Source: JAXDMK01 sp963790325
GTDB lineage: Bacteria > Actinomycetota > Acidimicrobiia > Acidimicrobiales > AC-14
Assembly (NCBI GenBank): GCA_963790325.1
Contig: CAWBNY010000002.1
Coordinates: 434,001 to 498,000, forward strand
DNA: 64,000 nucleotides
Reading direction: 5' to 3'
Shown here: positions 43,678-51,572 of the stretch, piece by piece
How positions within the stretch are numbered: the stretch's first letter is position 1
Layout: every line of letters begins with the position of its first letter
The notes under the pieces: generated by a model
What the model saw: only the letters and a program-made list of their open reading frames with translations
The model's database searches: none
What the model was told of the DNA's origin: nothing
Made by a program: the position numbers and the translations under genes

Positions 43678-43693
43678 TCGAACAAATGTTCGC
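43678..43693. promoter_or_regulatory. LexA (SOS) box candidate
   Basis: TCGAACAAATGTTCGC matches the actinobacterial/mycobacterial SOS box TCGAACNNNNGTTCGA at 11 of 12 fixed positions. It lies 54 bp before bS22 (minus strand) and 91 bp before tRNA-Gln (plus strand); neither is a known SOS gene. A 32-codon plus frame at 43686 starts inside the box but has no ribosome site. Confidence 0.5.
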
Positions 43694-43765
43694 AGGATGG
43701 CTCAACCTCCGATGGCGGGGTGGTCGCGGCCTCGGCGAGGGAGTCGTCCGATTGGCGGTCGGCGA

Positions 43766-43771
43766 TACGGT
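43766..43771 (+). promoter_or_regulatory. -10 candidate TACGGT for tRNA-Gln
   Basis: TACGGT lies 13 nt before the tRNA 5' end, consistent with a short leader removed by RNase P. Confidence 0.35.
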
Positions 43772-43784
43772 GGGGGGGCAGTGA

Positions 43785-43855
43785 TCGGGGGTCGTCTAAA
43801 GGTAAGACGGCCGGTTTTGGTCCGGCCAATGGGGGTTCGATTCCTCCCCCCCGAG
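43785..43855 (+). tRNA. tRNA-Gln (anticodon TTG)
   Basis: All helices pair: acceptor TCGGGGG/CCCCCGA, D stem GTCT/AGAC, anticodon stem GCCGG/CCGGC with loop TTTTGGT (anticodon TTG), T arm GGGGG-TTCGATT-CCTCC with one G-T pair. Discriminator G; CCA is not encoded. It lies directly upstream of glmU. Confidence 0.93.
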
Positions 43856-43906
43856 CGGAAGGCGGAGCGGCACCCGGCCGGGTTCCATTCGGGGTAGAAC
43901 AAGGGC

Positions 43907-45019
43907 ATGAGGGTGCGTCCGCTGTGTGCGGTGGTCCTGGCGGCGGGGCACGGCACCCGCATGCGGTCGGCGCTCCCCAAGCCCCTTCACCCGTTGTGCG
44001 GGCGGCCGATGGTGCTCCACGTCCTCGACGCCCTCTCCGAGCTCTACGTCGAGCGGGCGGTGGTCGTGGTCGGCCACGGGGCGGAGCCGATCACCAAGAC
44101 CCTCCAGGAGCACGGCCCGCCCGACCTCCTCATCGACTTCGTCGAGCAGCGGGTCACCCGGGGCACCGCCGACGCCCTGGCGGTGGCTCTCACCGCCCTG
44201 CCCGACGACCCCGATCTCGACGACGCCGACATCGTCGTCCTCCCGTGCGACACTCCCCTCGTCCGCCCCGCCACCCTCGGCGACCTCGTGAGCGAGCACC
44301 GGGAGAGCGACGCCGCGGCCGCCATCCTGACCGCCAAGCCCGACGACGCCGGCGGGCTCGGACGGGTCCTCCGGGCCAAGGACGGCCGCATCGCGAGGGT
44401 GGTCGAGGACTCCGACGCCACCGAGGCCGAGCGCGACATCGAGGAGGCGGCCACCTCGATCTACTGCTTCCGCCGGGGCCTGCTCGCCCCCGCCCTGCGC
44501 CGGGTCAGTCCCGAGAACACCAAGGGCGAGTACTACCTGTCCGACGTGGTCGCCGTCCTCCACGGCACCGGCCACAAGGTCGTCGGCCTCATCGCCGACG
44601 ACCCGTCCGAGGCGGTCGGGGTCAACGACCGGGCCCAGTTGGCGGAGGCCGAGGCCGTCCTCCGCCGCCGCATCAACGAGCGGTGGATGCGGGCCGGCGT
44701 CACCATGGTCGACCCCGCCAACACCTACGTCGACGCCGCCGTCCACCTCGCGCCCGACGTCACCCTCCTGCCCGGCACCGTCCTCCAGGGGCGCACCGTG
44801 ATCGCCCGGGGCGCCCGCGTCGGCCCCAACACCCGCCTGGTCGACTGCCTGGTGGGGGAGGGGGCCACCGTCGAGCAGACCACCGCCCACGACGCCGAGA
44901 TCGGGGCATCGTCGACAGTCGGGCCCTTCGCGTCGATCGCGGCCGGCGCCCACATCGCTCCGGGAGCCACCACCGGCGCCTTCTACACTGCCCGGGGAGG
45001 CGATGACGACGGAGTCTGA
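43907..45019 (+). CDS. glmU: GlmU-like UDP-GlcNAc pyrophosphorylase, C-terminally short
   Basis: 370 residues. The N-terminal uridyltransferase is complete: VVLAAGHGTRMRSALPKPLH, VLPCDTPLVRP, and ENTKGEYYLSDVVAVL with the Thr-Lys-Gly-Glu motif. The left-handed beta-helix begins (APDVTLLPGTVLQGRTVIAR) but stops about 100 residues before the end of normal GlmU (about 460-495). The acetyltransferase catalytic part (usual motifs around RxGNFVExK and NxDG...KTxIG) is absent. prs starts inside the 3' end (17-bp overlap), so the shortness is native and not a frameshift within view. Thus only the second half-reaction may occur. Confidence 0.88.
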   Translation: MRVRPLCAVVLAAGHGTRMRSALPKPLHPLCGRPMVLHVLDALSELYVERAVVVVGHGAEPITKTLQEHGPPDLLIDFVEQRVTRGTADALAVALTALPDDPDLDDADIVVLPCDTPLVRPATLGDLVSEHRESDAAAAILTAKPDDAGGLGRVLRAKDGRIARVVEDSDATEAERDIEEAATSIYCFRRGLLAPALRRVSPENTKGEYYLSDVVAVLHGTGHKVVGLIADDPSEAVGVNDRAQLAEAEAVLRRRINERWMRAGVTMVDPANTYVDAAVHLAPDVTLLPGTVLQGRTVIARGARVGPNTRLVDCLVGEGATVEQTTAHDAEIGASSTVGPFASIAAGAHIAPGATTGAFYTARGGDDDGV

Positions 45020-46010
45020 CCGCACCACGGGTGTCATGGAGCTCATCCCCAAGAAGCGGCTCCAGCTGTTCGCCGGGCGTTCGCACCCGAGGCTGGCCAG
45101 CGACATCGCCGCCCACCTGGGCGTGGATCTGGGCGAGGCCAACCTGTCGCAGTTCGCCAACGGCGAGATCCACTGCCGGTTCGGCGAGTCGATCCGGGGG
45201 TCCGACGCCTTCATCGTCCAGACCCACTGCGGGCCGGTGAACGACTCGATCATGGAGCAGCTGATCATGATCGACGCCGCCAAACGGGCGTCGGCCAAGC
45301 GCATCACCGCCGTGTGCCCCTTCTACGGCTACTCCCGTCAGGACCGCAAGGCGGCCGGCCGGGAGCCGATCACGGCCAAGCTGCTGGCCAACATGCTCAT
45401 GACCGCGGGGGTCGACCGGGTGGTGAGCGTCGACCTCCACTCGGGCCAGATCCAGGGCTTCTTCGACGTCCCCGTCGACCACCTCACGGCCATGCCGGTC
45501 CTCGCCGATTACGTCACCGCCAATCTGGGCGACGACGTGGTGATCGTCTCCCCCGACGCGGGGCGGGTCAAGACGGCCGAGCGCTTCGCCCAGCACGTTC
45601 ACACCGAGGACCTGGCCATGGTCCACAAGCGGCGGGTGCGGGGAGCGGCCAACCAGGTCCAGGCGCTGCAGATCGTGGGTGACGTGGCCGGCCGGGTGTG
45701 CGTCCTCGTCGACGACATGATCGACACCGCCGGCACCATCTGCGCCGCCGCCGACCTCCTGGTCAGCCACGGAGCGGCCGAGGTCCACGCCATCGCCACC
45801 CATGGGGTGCTCTCCGACCCCGCCCTCGACCGGCTCAAGAACTCCCAGCTCACCAAGGTGGTCATCACCGACACCCTCCCTCTCGACGACGACCGTCGCA
45901 TCGACAAGATCGAGGTCCTCTCGGTGGCCGGGATCATCGCCGACGCCCTCGACGCGGTCTTCGAGGACCTCTCGGTCAGCGAGATCTTCGGGGGGGAGAA
46001 CCAGGCGTAG
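45003..46010 (+). CDS. prs: Ribose-phosphate pyrophosphokinase
   Basis: 335 residues. It makes PRPP from ribose-5-phosphate and ATP. Motifs: LQLFAGRSHPRLASDIAAHLG, FANGEIHCRFGES, YGYSRQDRKAAGREPITAKL (ATP loop), DLHSGQIQGFFDVPVDHL, and the PRPP-binding signature VLVDDMIDTAGTI. ATG 45003 has a GGGAGG site and lies 17 bp inside the end of glmU. The order glmU-prs-rplY-pth is conserved among actinobacteria. Confidence 0.96.
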   Translation: MTTESDRTTGVMELIPKKRLQLFAGRSHPRLASDIAAHLGVDLGEANLSQFANGEIHCRFGESIRGSDAFIVQTHCGPVNDSIMEQLIMIDAAKRASAKRITAVCPFYGYSRQDRKAAGREPITAKLLANMLMTAGVDRVVSVDLHSGQIQGFFDVPVDHLTAMPVLADYVTANLGDDVVIVSPDAGRVKTAERFAQHVHTEDLAMVHKRRVRGAANQVQALQIVGDVAGRVCVLVDDMIDTAGTICAAADLLVSHGAAEVHAIATHGVLSDPALDRLKNSQLTKVVITDTLPLDDDRRIDKIEVLSVAGIIADALDAVFEDLSVSEIFGGENQA

Positions 46011-46131
46011 TCGGGGGGCCTCCGCCCCGCCACTCCCCCGGGGGGGCAACGGCGAAGGTTGCGATCCTCGGTCGGGCTGCGACGTTCCGGGACCTCGAGC
46101 CGGGGGGCCGTCGGGGGGCAGAGGCCCGGAG

Positions 46132-46137
46132 TAGACT
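46132..46137 (+). promoter_or_regulatory. -10 hexamer TAGACT for rplY (leaderless type)
   Basis: TAGACT ends 8 nt before the ATG at 46146. Confidence 0.45.
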
Positions 46138-46145
46138 GTCGAGTC

Positions 46146-46775
46146 ATGGCCGAGGTCTCACTGGTTGCAGAAGCACGTCGTCTCACCGGAAGCGCGGCCG
46201 CCCGCCGTCTGCGGGCCGACGGCAAGATTCCCGCCGTTCTCTACGGGCACGGCATCGACCCCCAGCCGCTCACCGTCGACCGCAAGGACCTCCGGGCCGC
46301 CCTGGCCCACGAGGCCGGGCTCAACGCCCTCTTCGCGCTCGAGGTCGAAGGCACCCGCCACCTGGCCATGGCCAAGCAGCTGCAACGGAACGCCCTGAAG
46401 CGCTCGGTGTCCCACGTCGACTTCGTGATCGTCCGCCGCGACGAGATCGTCACCGTGGAGGTGCCGGTCCACCTGGTGGGCGAGGCAGAGGCGGTCGAGC
46501 GGGCCGACGGGATGGTCGAGCAGCAGATGTTCGAGCTCACCATCCAGGCCAAGCCGGCCGACATCCCGAACGCGGTGGAGGTCGACATCTCGGGCCTGGA
46601 GATGGGGGAGGCCATCCGGGTGAGCGATCTCAAGCTGCCGGAGGGCGTCACCACCGAGGTCGACGGCGACGAGCCGGTCGTGATCGGCCAGTCGACGCGC
46701 CTGTCGGGCGAGGATGAGGCTGAGGAAGCCGCCGACGACGCCGAAGCGGCGTCCGGTGGCGACACCGAGGACTAG
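46146..46775 (+). CDS. rplY: 50S ribosomal protein L25 (general stress protein CTC type)
   Basis: 209 residues. The N-terminal 5S-rRNA-binding L25 domain (EARRLTGSAAARRLRADGKIPAVLYG) is followed by the CTC-type second domain (VEVPVHLVGEAEAVE; LKLPEGVTTEVDGDEPVV) and an acidic tail (DEAEEAADDAEAASGGDTED). The gene's 3' end is overlapped by pth. Confidence 0.95.
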   Translation: MAEVSLVAEARRLTGSAAARRLRADGKIPAVLYGHGIDPQPLTVDRKDLRAALAHEAGLNALFALEVEGTRHLAMAKQLQRNALKRSVSHVDFVIVRRDEIVTVEVPVHLVGEAEAVERADGMVEQQMFELTIQAKPADIPNAVEVDISGLEMGEAIRVSDLKLPEGVTTEVDGDEPVVIGQSTRLSGEDEAEEAADDAEAASGGDTED

Positions 46776-47394
46776 ACCCCTGCCACCGCCGCGGACGGGG
46801 GAGGCGGCCGACCTCCTCGTCGTCGGCCTGGGCAACCCCGGCCCCGACTACGACGCCACCCGCCACAACCTGGGGGCCGAGGTGGTGTCCGTCCTCGCCT
46901 CCCGGCACGGCACGGTCCTGCGCAAGGGCAAGGAGCGGGCCCTGGTGGCGGAGGCCCGCATCGACAGCCGCCTGCTCGTCGTCGCCTTCCCCCAGACCTA
47001 CGTCAACCTGTCGGGCGAGTCGGTGGCCCGCCTGGTGCGCCGCTACGGCGTGGAGGGCGACCTGGGCCGGTTGGTCGTCGTCCACGACGAGCTCGACCTG
47101 CCGTCGGGGAGGGTGAAGGTCAAGGAGGGCGGGGGGACCGCCGGCCACAACGGGCTGGAGTCGATCCGGGCCCATCTCCACTCGGGCGCCTTCGTCCGGG
47201 TCCGCATCGGGATCGGCAAGCCGCCCGGGCGCCAGGATGGTGCCGACTACGTCCTCCGCCGCCTGGGCAAGGCCCAGCGGGCGGAGATGGACGTGGCCGT
47301 GGAGGAGGCCGCCGACGCGGTGGAGCTGCTCCTGCGGGAGGGCCCGGCGGCGGCCATGCTCCGGTTCAACTCGCCCCGCCCCGCCTCACCCTGA
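46756..47394 (+). CDS. pth: Peptidyl-tRNA hydrolase
   Basis: 212 residues from GTG 46756, overlapping rplY by 20 bp; ATG 46714 in the same frame would overlap by 62 bp. It releases peptides from dropped-off peptidyl-tRNA. Family motifs: LLVVGLGNPGPDYDATRHNLG with the catalytic His, FPQTYVNLSGESV, VVHDELDLPSGRVKVKEGGG, TAGHNGLESI, and RVRIGIGKPPG. The first about 20 residues (Pro/Arg-rich) are not conserved, so the true start is uncertain. Confidence 0.92.
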   Translation: MATPRTRPLPPPRTGEAADLLVVGLGNPGPDYDATRHNLGAEVVSVLASRHGTVLRKGKERALVAEARIDSRLLVVAFPQTYVNLSGESVARLVRRYGVEGDLGRLVVVHDELDLPSGRVKVKEGGGTAGHNGLESIRAHLHSGAFVRVRIGIGKPPGRQDGADYVLRRLGKAQRAEMDVAVEEAADAVELLLREGPAAAMLRFNSPRPASP

Positions 47395-47438
47395 CCGGTG
47401 GTCGAGGATGCCGCCGGTGCGACCGAGCGGCCCGGCTC

Positions 47439-47444
47439 TACGAT
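47439..47444 (+). promoter_or_regulatory. -10 hexamer TACGAT for the decapeptide-repeat gene (leaderless type)
   Basis: TACGAT ends 8 nt before the GTG at 47453; no ribosome site. Confidence 0.45.
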
Positions 47445-47452
47445 CCTCGACC

Positions 47453-47920
47453 GTGCGACTGGTGGCGGTGGGTGTCGACCCGGTGGGCGTGGTCGCCATC
47501 GGTGCCAACGCGACCGGCGTCGTGGCCATCGGGATGCTCGCCACCGGCGTGGTCGCCATCGGGCAGCTGGCCCGCGGGGTCGTGGTGATCGGGCAGTTGG
47601 CGCTGGGCGTGGTCGCCTTCGGCCAGCTGGCGGTCGGCGTGGGCTGGGCCGGCGGTCAGCTGGCAGTGGGCGCCGCGTCGGGCCCCGGCCTGCTCGTCTT
47701 CGGGCCGTTGGGGAGGTTCTACCTCCGGCCCCTGCTGGGCCGGCGCCCGGGTGGACGGTGGGCCCGCCATCTCCGGGCTGGCGGCGCCTGGTACGGGGTA
47801 GCGGCGGTCGTCGTCATGGTGCTGGCGGCGTTGTGGTGGCTGGCCGCCGGGCAGCCGTTGCTCGACGCCCTCAACCGGACGGGCGGGATCCTGCGCCAGG
47901 CGCCCCGACCCCTGCGCTGA
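47453..47920 (+). CDS. Decapeptide-repeat protein (GxxAxGVVAI units) with C-terminal membrane helix
   Basis: 155 residues. The first 75 residues are about six tandem units of ten residues with Gly at positions 1 and 6 and V-V-A-I at the end (GANATGVVAI, GMLATGVVAI, GQLARGVVVI, GQLALGVVAF). Such periodicity could make a compact beta-solenoid or a membrane-inserted stack. After a basic linker (RRPGGRWARHLR) comes a membrane helix (GVAAVVVMVLAALWWLAAG). No signal peptide. Similar repeat proteins occur in actinobacteria as uncharacterised proteins. Function unknown. Confidence 0.65.
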   Translation: MRLVAVGVDPVGVVAIGANATGVVAIGMLATGVVAIGQLARGVVVIGQLALGVVAFGQLAVGVGWAGGQLAVGAASGPGLLVFGPLGRFYLRPLLGRRPGGRWARHLRAGGAWYGVAAVVVMVLAALWWLAAGQPLLDALNRTGGILRQAPRPLR

Positions 47921-47951
47921 CGAAGGAATCGCCACCCGAACGCGGCCGCGG

Positions 47952-48110
47952 GTGTCGAACCGGGTCACGGCCGTCCTCGTCGACGGGCGGAGGGTCGACG
48001 GTGCGGTCGGCGACGACGGATGGGCGGTCGTCGCCCCCGACGGGCGCCCGTTCGTGGTCGAGGCCGGCGACGACGACGGCACCGTCGAAGCCCGGGCCGC
48101 CGTCTCCTGA
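47952..48110 (+). CDS. Possible 52-residue protein before mfd
   Basis: GTG 47952 to TGA 48110. The reading (VSNRVTAVLVDGRRVDGAVG, DDGWAVVAPDGRPFVVEAGD) has a strand-turn pattern and no odd composition. There is no ribosome site and no -10 hexamer in position. It may be a small beta protein or chance. Confidence 0.3.
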   Translation: MSNRVTAVLVDGRRVDGAVGDDGWAVVAPDGRPFVVEAGDDDGTVEARAAVS

Positions 48111-48137
48111 AGCGCCAGAAAGGGGGAAGGGCGCCGG

Positions 48138-48143
48138 TAGCCT
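48138..48143 (+). promoter_or_regulatory. -10 hexamer TAGCCT for mfd (leaderless type)
   Basis: TAGCCT ends 6 nt before the GTG at 48150. Confidence 0.5.
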
Positions 48144-48149
48144 CGTCCG

Positions 48150-51100
48150 GTGACCCTGCACGACCTCCCGTCGCTGCTCCGCCGCCACTCCGGGCTGGCC
48201 GGGCTGGCGGGCGTGTCCTCGGCGGTGCTGGCCGTGGCCGAGCCGGCCCGAGCCTTCGCCATCGCCGGCCTGGCCGGGCTCACCGGGCGCCACCCGCTCG
48301 TCGTCGCCGTCCCCACCAGCCCCGATGCCGAGCGGCTGGCCCACGACCTGCGGGCCTTTCTCGGACCCGACCAGGTCGACGTCTTCCCCGCCTGGGAGAC
48401 GCTCCCGTTCGAGCGGGTCAGCCCCAGCACCGAGACCATGGGCCGCCGGCTGCGGGCCATCTGGCGCCTCCGCGACCCGCAGCGCTCGCCCCGGGTCCTG
48501 GTTGCGCCCGTGCGATCGCTCGTCCAGCGCCTGGGTCCCCACGTGGAGGACGTCGAGCCGATCACGGTCAGCCCTGGCGACCGCCTCGATCCCGTCGACC
48601 TGGTCAAACGGCTGGTCGACGCCGGTTACCGGCGGGAGGTGCAGGTCGAGCACCGGGGCCAGGTCGCCCGCCGGGGGTCGATCGTCGACGTCTTCCCGTC
48701 GACGGCAGACCACCCGGTCCGCATCGACCTGTGGGGTGACGAGGTCGAGCGCCTCACCCGGTTCTCGGTCACCGACCAGCGCTCCACCGCCGAGGTCGAC
48801 TGCGTGGAGCTTTTCGCCAGCCGGGAGCTGCTGCCCACCGACGAGGTCCGGGCGCGGGCAGCCCAGCTGGTGGGGGCGGAGCCGTGGGGCCGGGAGCAGT
48901 GGGAGCGGCTGGCCGAGGGGGCCGTCTTCGAGGGGATGGAGTCGTGGCTGCCGTGGCTGACCGCGGGCGAGCACACCCTCTTCGACCTGCTGGGACGCGA
49001 AGCCCTCGTCCTCCTGGTCGAGCCCCGCCGCATGCGCGACCGGGCCGCCGACCTCCTCGACGAGGAGGCGTCGCTGGCCGGCAGCCTGGCCGCCACGTGG
49101 GGTGCGGCCGTCGACCGGGAGTGGCCCCGCCTCCACCTCCCGTTCGACCGCCTCCTGGCCCACACGCCGGCTCCGGCGTGGACCGTCACCGGCGCGGCCG
49201 AGGGCCCCGACGTCACCACCATCGTGTCCCGGGGCTGGGACCCGGTGCTGGGCGATGCCGACCGCCTCACCCGCCAGGTGGCCGGCCTGGTCGGCGACGG
49301 CTACCAGCTGGTGGTGGCGGCCGACGGCAAGGGTTCAGCCGCCCGCCTGGCCGGGCTCCTGCGGGAGGGTGGAGTCGCCCTGCCCGTCGTCGAGAACGGG
49401 GCCGGCCCCGGGACGGGCAGCCGGGTCGTGGTCCAGTCCCTCGAGCGGGGGTTCATCCTGCCCGAGGTGAAGCTGGCCGTGCTGGTGGAGAGCGACGTCA
49501 CCGGCCGGCGCCGGGCCCACCGGGCGCCGAGGCCCCGCCGCACCGACGCCCAGGGCTTCTTCGACGACCTCAGCCCGGGCGACTACGTGGTCCACCATCA
49601 GCACGGGGTGGCCAGGTACGGCGGCATGGTCAAGCGGGCCCTGGGCGGGGCCGAGCGCGACTACCTCCTCCTCGAGTACCGGGGGGGCGACAAGCTCTAC
49701 GTCCCCTCCGACCAGATCGACGCCGTCCGCCACTACACCGGCGGCGACACACCTTCCCTCAATCGCCTGGGCGGCTCCGAGTGGGGCCGGACCAAGGCCA
49801 GGGTGCGGTCGGCCGTGCGCGACATCGCCGAGGAGCTGGTCGCCCTCTACCGCAAGCGGGTCCACGCCCCGGGCCACGCCTTCCCTCCCGACACCCCCTG
49901 GCAGCAGGAGTTGGAGGACGCCTTCCCCTACCAGGAGACGCCCGACCAGCTCAAAGCCATCCGCGACGTCAAGGCCGACATGGAAGAGCCGGCCCCCATG
50001 GACCGGCTGGTGTGCGGTGACGTGGGCTTCGGCAAGACCGAGGTGGCCATCCGGGCTGCGTTCAAGGCGGTGCAGGAGGGGATGCAGGCGGCGATCCTGG
50101 TCCCCACCACCCTCCTCGCCCAGCAGCACTTCGGGACCTTCTCCGAGCGCTACGCCGGCTACCCGGTCCGGGTCGAGGTCCTGTCCCGGTTCCTCACCCC
50201 CGGTCAGGCCAAGAAGGTGGTCGACGGCCTGGCCGACGGCTCGGTCGACGTGGTCATCGGCACCCACCGCCTGCTCTCGGCCGACGTCAAGTTCAAGAAC
50301 CTCGGGCTGCTGGTGGTCGACGAGGAGCAGCGCTTCGGCGTGACCCACAAGGAGGCGATCAAGAAGCTCCGGGCCAACGTCGACGTGCTCACCCTCACCG
50401 CCACGCCGATCCCCCGCACCCTGGAGATGAGCCTCACCGGTATCCGCGACCTCACCATCCTCAACACCGCGCCGGCCGAACGTCAGCCGATCCTCACGTA
50501 CGTCGGTCCCTACGACGAGCGGGCGGTGGGCGAGTCGATCCGCCGGGAGCTGCTCCGGGAGGGACAGGTGTTCTTCGTCCACAACCGGGTGCAGGACATC
50601 GACCGGGTCGCGGCCCGACTCCACGAGCTCGTCCCCGAGGCCCGGATCGCGGTGGCCCACGGCCAGATGGACGAGGGCAAGTTGGAACGGGTCGTCCTCG
50701 ACTTCTGGGAAGGCCAGTACGACGTTCTCGTCTGTACGACGATTATCGAATCGGGCATCGACATGCCCACGGTGAACACTTTGGTCGTCGACCGGGCCGA
50801 CATGATGGGCCTGGGCCAGCTCCACCAGCTCCGGGGCCGGGTCGGACGGGCCGGCCAGCGGGCGTACGCCTACCTCTTCTTCCCCCCCGAACGGCAGCTC
50901 TCGGAGACGGCGTACGAGCGGCTGAAGACGATCGGCGAGCACACCGAGCTCGGGTCCGGATTCAAGATCGCCATGCGCGACCTCGAGATCCGAGGCGCGG
51001 GCAACCTGCTCGGAGGGGCCCAGTCCGGGCACATCGCGGCGGTGGGCTACGACCTCTACGTGCAGATGGTGAGCGAGGCGGTCGCCGAGCTCAAGGGAGA

Positions 51101-51572
51101 GGAGGTGCGGGAGCCGGCCGAGGTCAAGATCGACATCCCGGTCGTGGCCAACCTCCCGCCCGACTACGTGGCCGGCGGCGAGCAGCGGCTGGAGGCCTAC
51201 CGGCGGCTGGCGGCGGTCACCACCCAGGCCGAGGTCGACGACATCCGGGCCGAGTGGCTCGACCGCTATGGACCCATGCCCTCGCCGGCCGAGTCTCTCC
51301 TCGCGGTGGCCGGGCTGCGAGCGGAGTGCGTGCGGACCGGGGTGCGGGAGGTGACGGTGGCTCGGGGGACGGCCCGCATCACGCCCCTCGAGCTGCGGAC
51401 CAGCCAGCAGATCCGCCTCCGGCGGGTGGCCCGGGACGCGGTCTACAAGGAGGACATCCTCCAGCTGGTGGCACCCCTCGCCCGCAACGTCGACCCGGTG
51501 TGGGCGGTGGTGCAGCTCCTGCGGGTGTTGGTCCCGGAGGAGGCTGCGCCGGTAGTGTCGGTGGCACCGTGA
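48150..51572 (+). CDS. mfd: Transcription-repair coupling factor
   Basis: 1140 residues. It removes RNA polymerase stalled at lesions and recruits UvrA. N-terminal UvrB-like part (FPAWETLPFERVSPSTETMG), polymerase-interaction domain (GDYVVHHQHGVARYGGM), translocase with Walker A CGDVGFGKTEVAIRAAF, DEEQRFGVTHKE (Walker B), TATPIPRTL and the helicase motif VGRAGQRAYAYLF; TRG motif and the C-terminal domain follow. It sits upstream of a parvulin lipoprotein gene with a GTGA overlap. Confidence 0.97.
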   Translation: MTLHDLPSLLRRHSGLAGLAGVSSAVLAVAEPARAFAIAGLAGLTGRHPLVVAVPTSPDAERLAHDLRAFLGPDQVDVFPAWETLPFERVSPSTETMGRRLRAIWRLRDPQRSPRVLVAPVRSLVQRLGPHVEDVEPITVSPGDRLDPVDLVKRLVDAGYRREVQVEHRGQVARRGSIVDVFPSTADHPVRIDLWGDEVERLTRFSVTDQRSTAEVDCVELFASRELLPTDEVRARAAQLVGAEPWGREQWERLAEGAVFEGMESWLPWLTAGEHTLFDLLGREALVLLVEPRRMRDRAADLLDEEASLAGSLAATWGAAVDREWPRLHLPFDRLLAHTPAPAWTVTGAAEGPDVTTIVSRGWDPVLGDADRLTRQVAGLVGDGYQLVVAADGKGSAARLAGLLREGGVALPVVENGAGPGTGSRVVVQSLERGFILPEVKLAVLVESDVTGRRRAHRAPRPRRTDAQGFFDDLSPGDYVVHHQHGVARYGGMVKRALGGAERDYLLLEYRGGDKLYVPSDQIDAVRHYTGGDTPSLNRLGGSEWGRTKARVRSAVRDIAEELVALYRKRVHAPGHAFPPDTPWQQELEDAFPYQETPDQLKAIRDVKADMEEPAPMDRLVCGDVGFGKTEVAIRAAFKAVQEGMQAAILVPTTLLAQQHFGTFSERYAGYPVRVEVLSRFLTPGQAKKVVDGLADGSVDVVIGTHRLLSADVKFKNLGLLVVDEEQRFGVTHKEAIKKLRANVDVLTLTATPIPRTLEMSLTGIRDLTILNTAPAERQPILTYVGPYDERAVGESIRRELLREGQVFFVHNRVQDIDRVAARLHELVPEARIAVAHGQMDEGKLERVVLDFWEGQYDVLVCTTIIESGIDMPTVNTLVVDRADMMGLGQLHQLRGRVGRAGQRAYAYLFFPPERQLSETAYERLKTIGEHTELGSGFKIAMRDLEIRGAGNLLGGAQSGHIAAVGYDLYVQMVSEAVAELKGEEVREPAEVKIDIPVVANLPPDYVAGGEQRLEAYRRLAAVTTQAEVDDIRAEWLDRYGPMPSPAESLLAVAGLRAECVRTGVREVTVARGTARITPLELRTSQQIRLRRVARDAVYKEDILQLVAPLARNVDPVWAVVQLLRVLVPEEAAPVVSVAP

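Noticed and set aside
43686..43784. 32-codon plus frame beginning inside the SOS box
   Set aside because: No ribosome site or -10 in position, unnatural Gly/Arg composition; kept only as a note to the SOS box.
44760..46049. Missing GlmU C-terminus encoded in another frame or strand after 45019
   Set aside because: All similar-length frames there are shadows of prs; no hexapeptide-repeat text was found.
47453..47700. Repeated DNA that could look like a CRISPR array
   Set aside because: The repeat is a 30-bp coding unit (ten codons) without spacers; no cas genes nearby.
49335..51032. Minus-strand open frame of about 565 codons inside mfd
   Set aside because: Shadow of the mfd helicase region; Val/Gly/Asp-rich, no motif.
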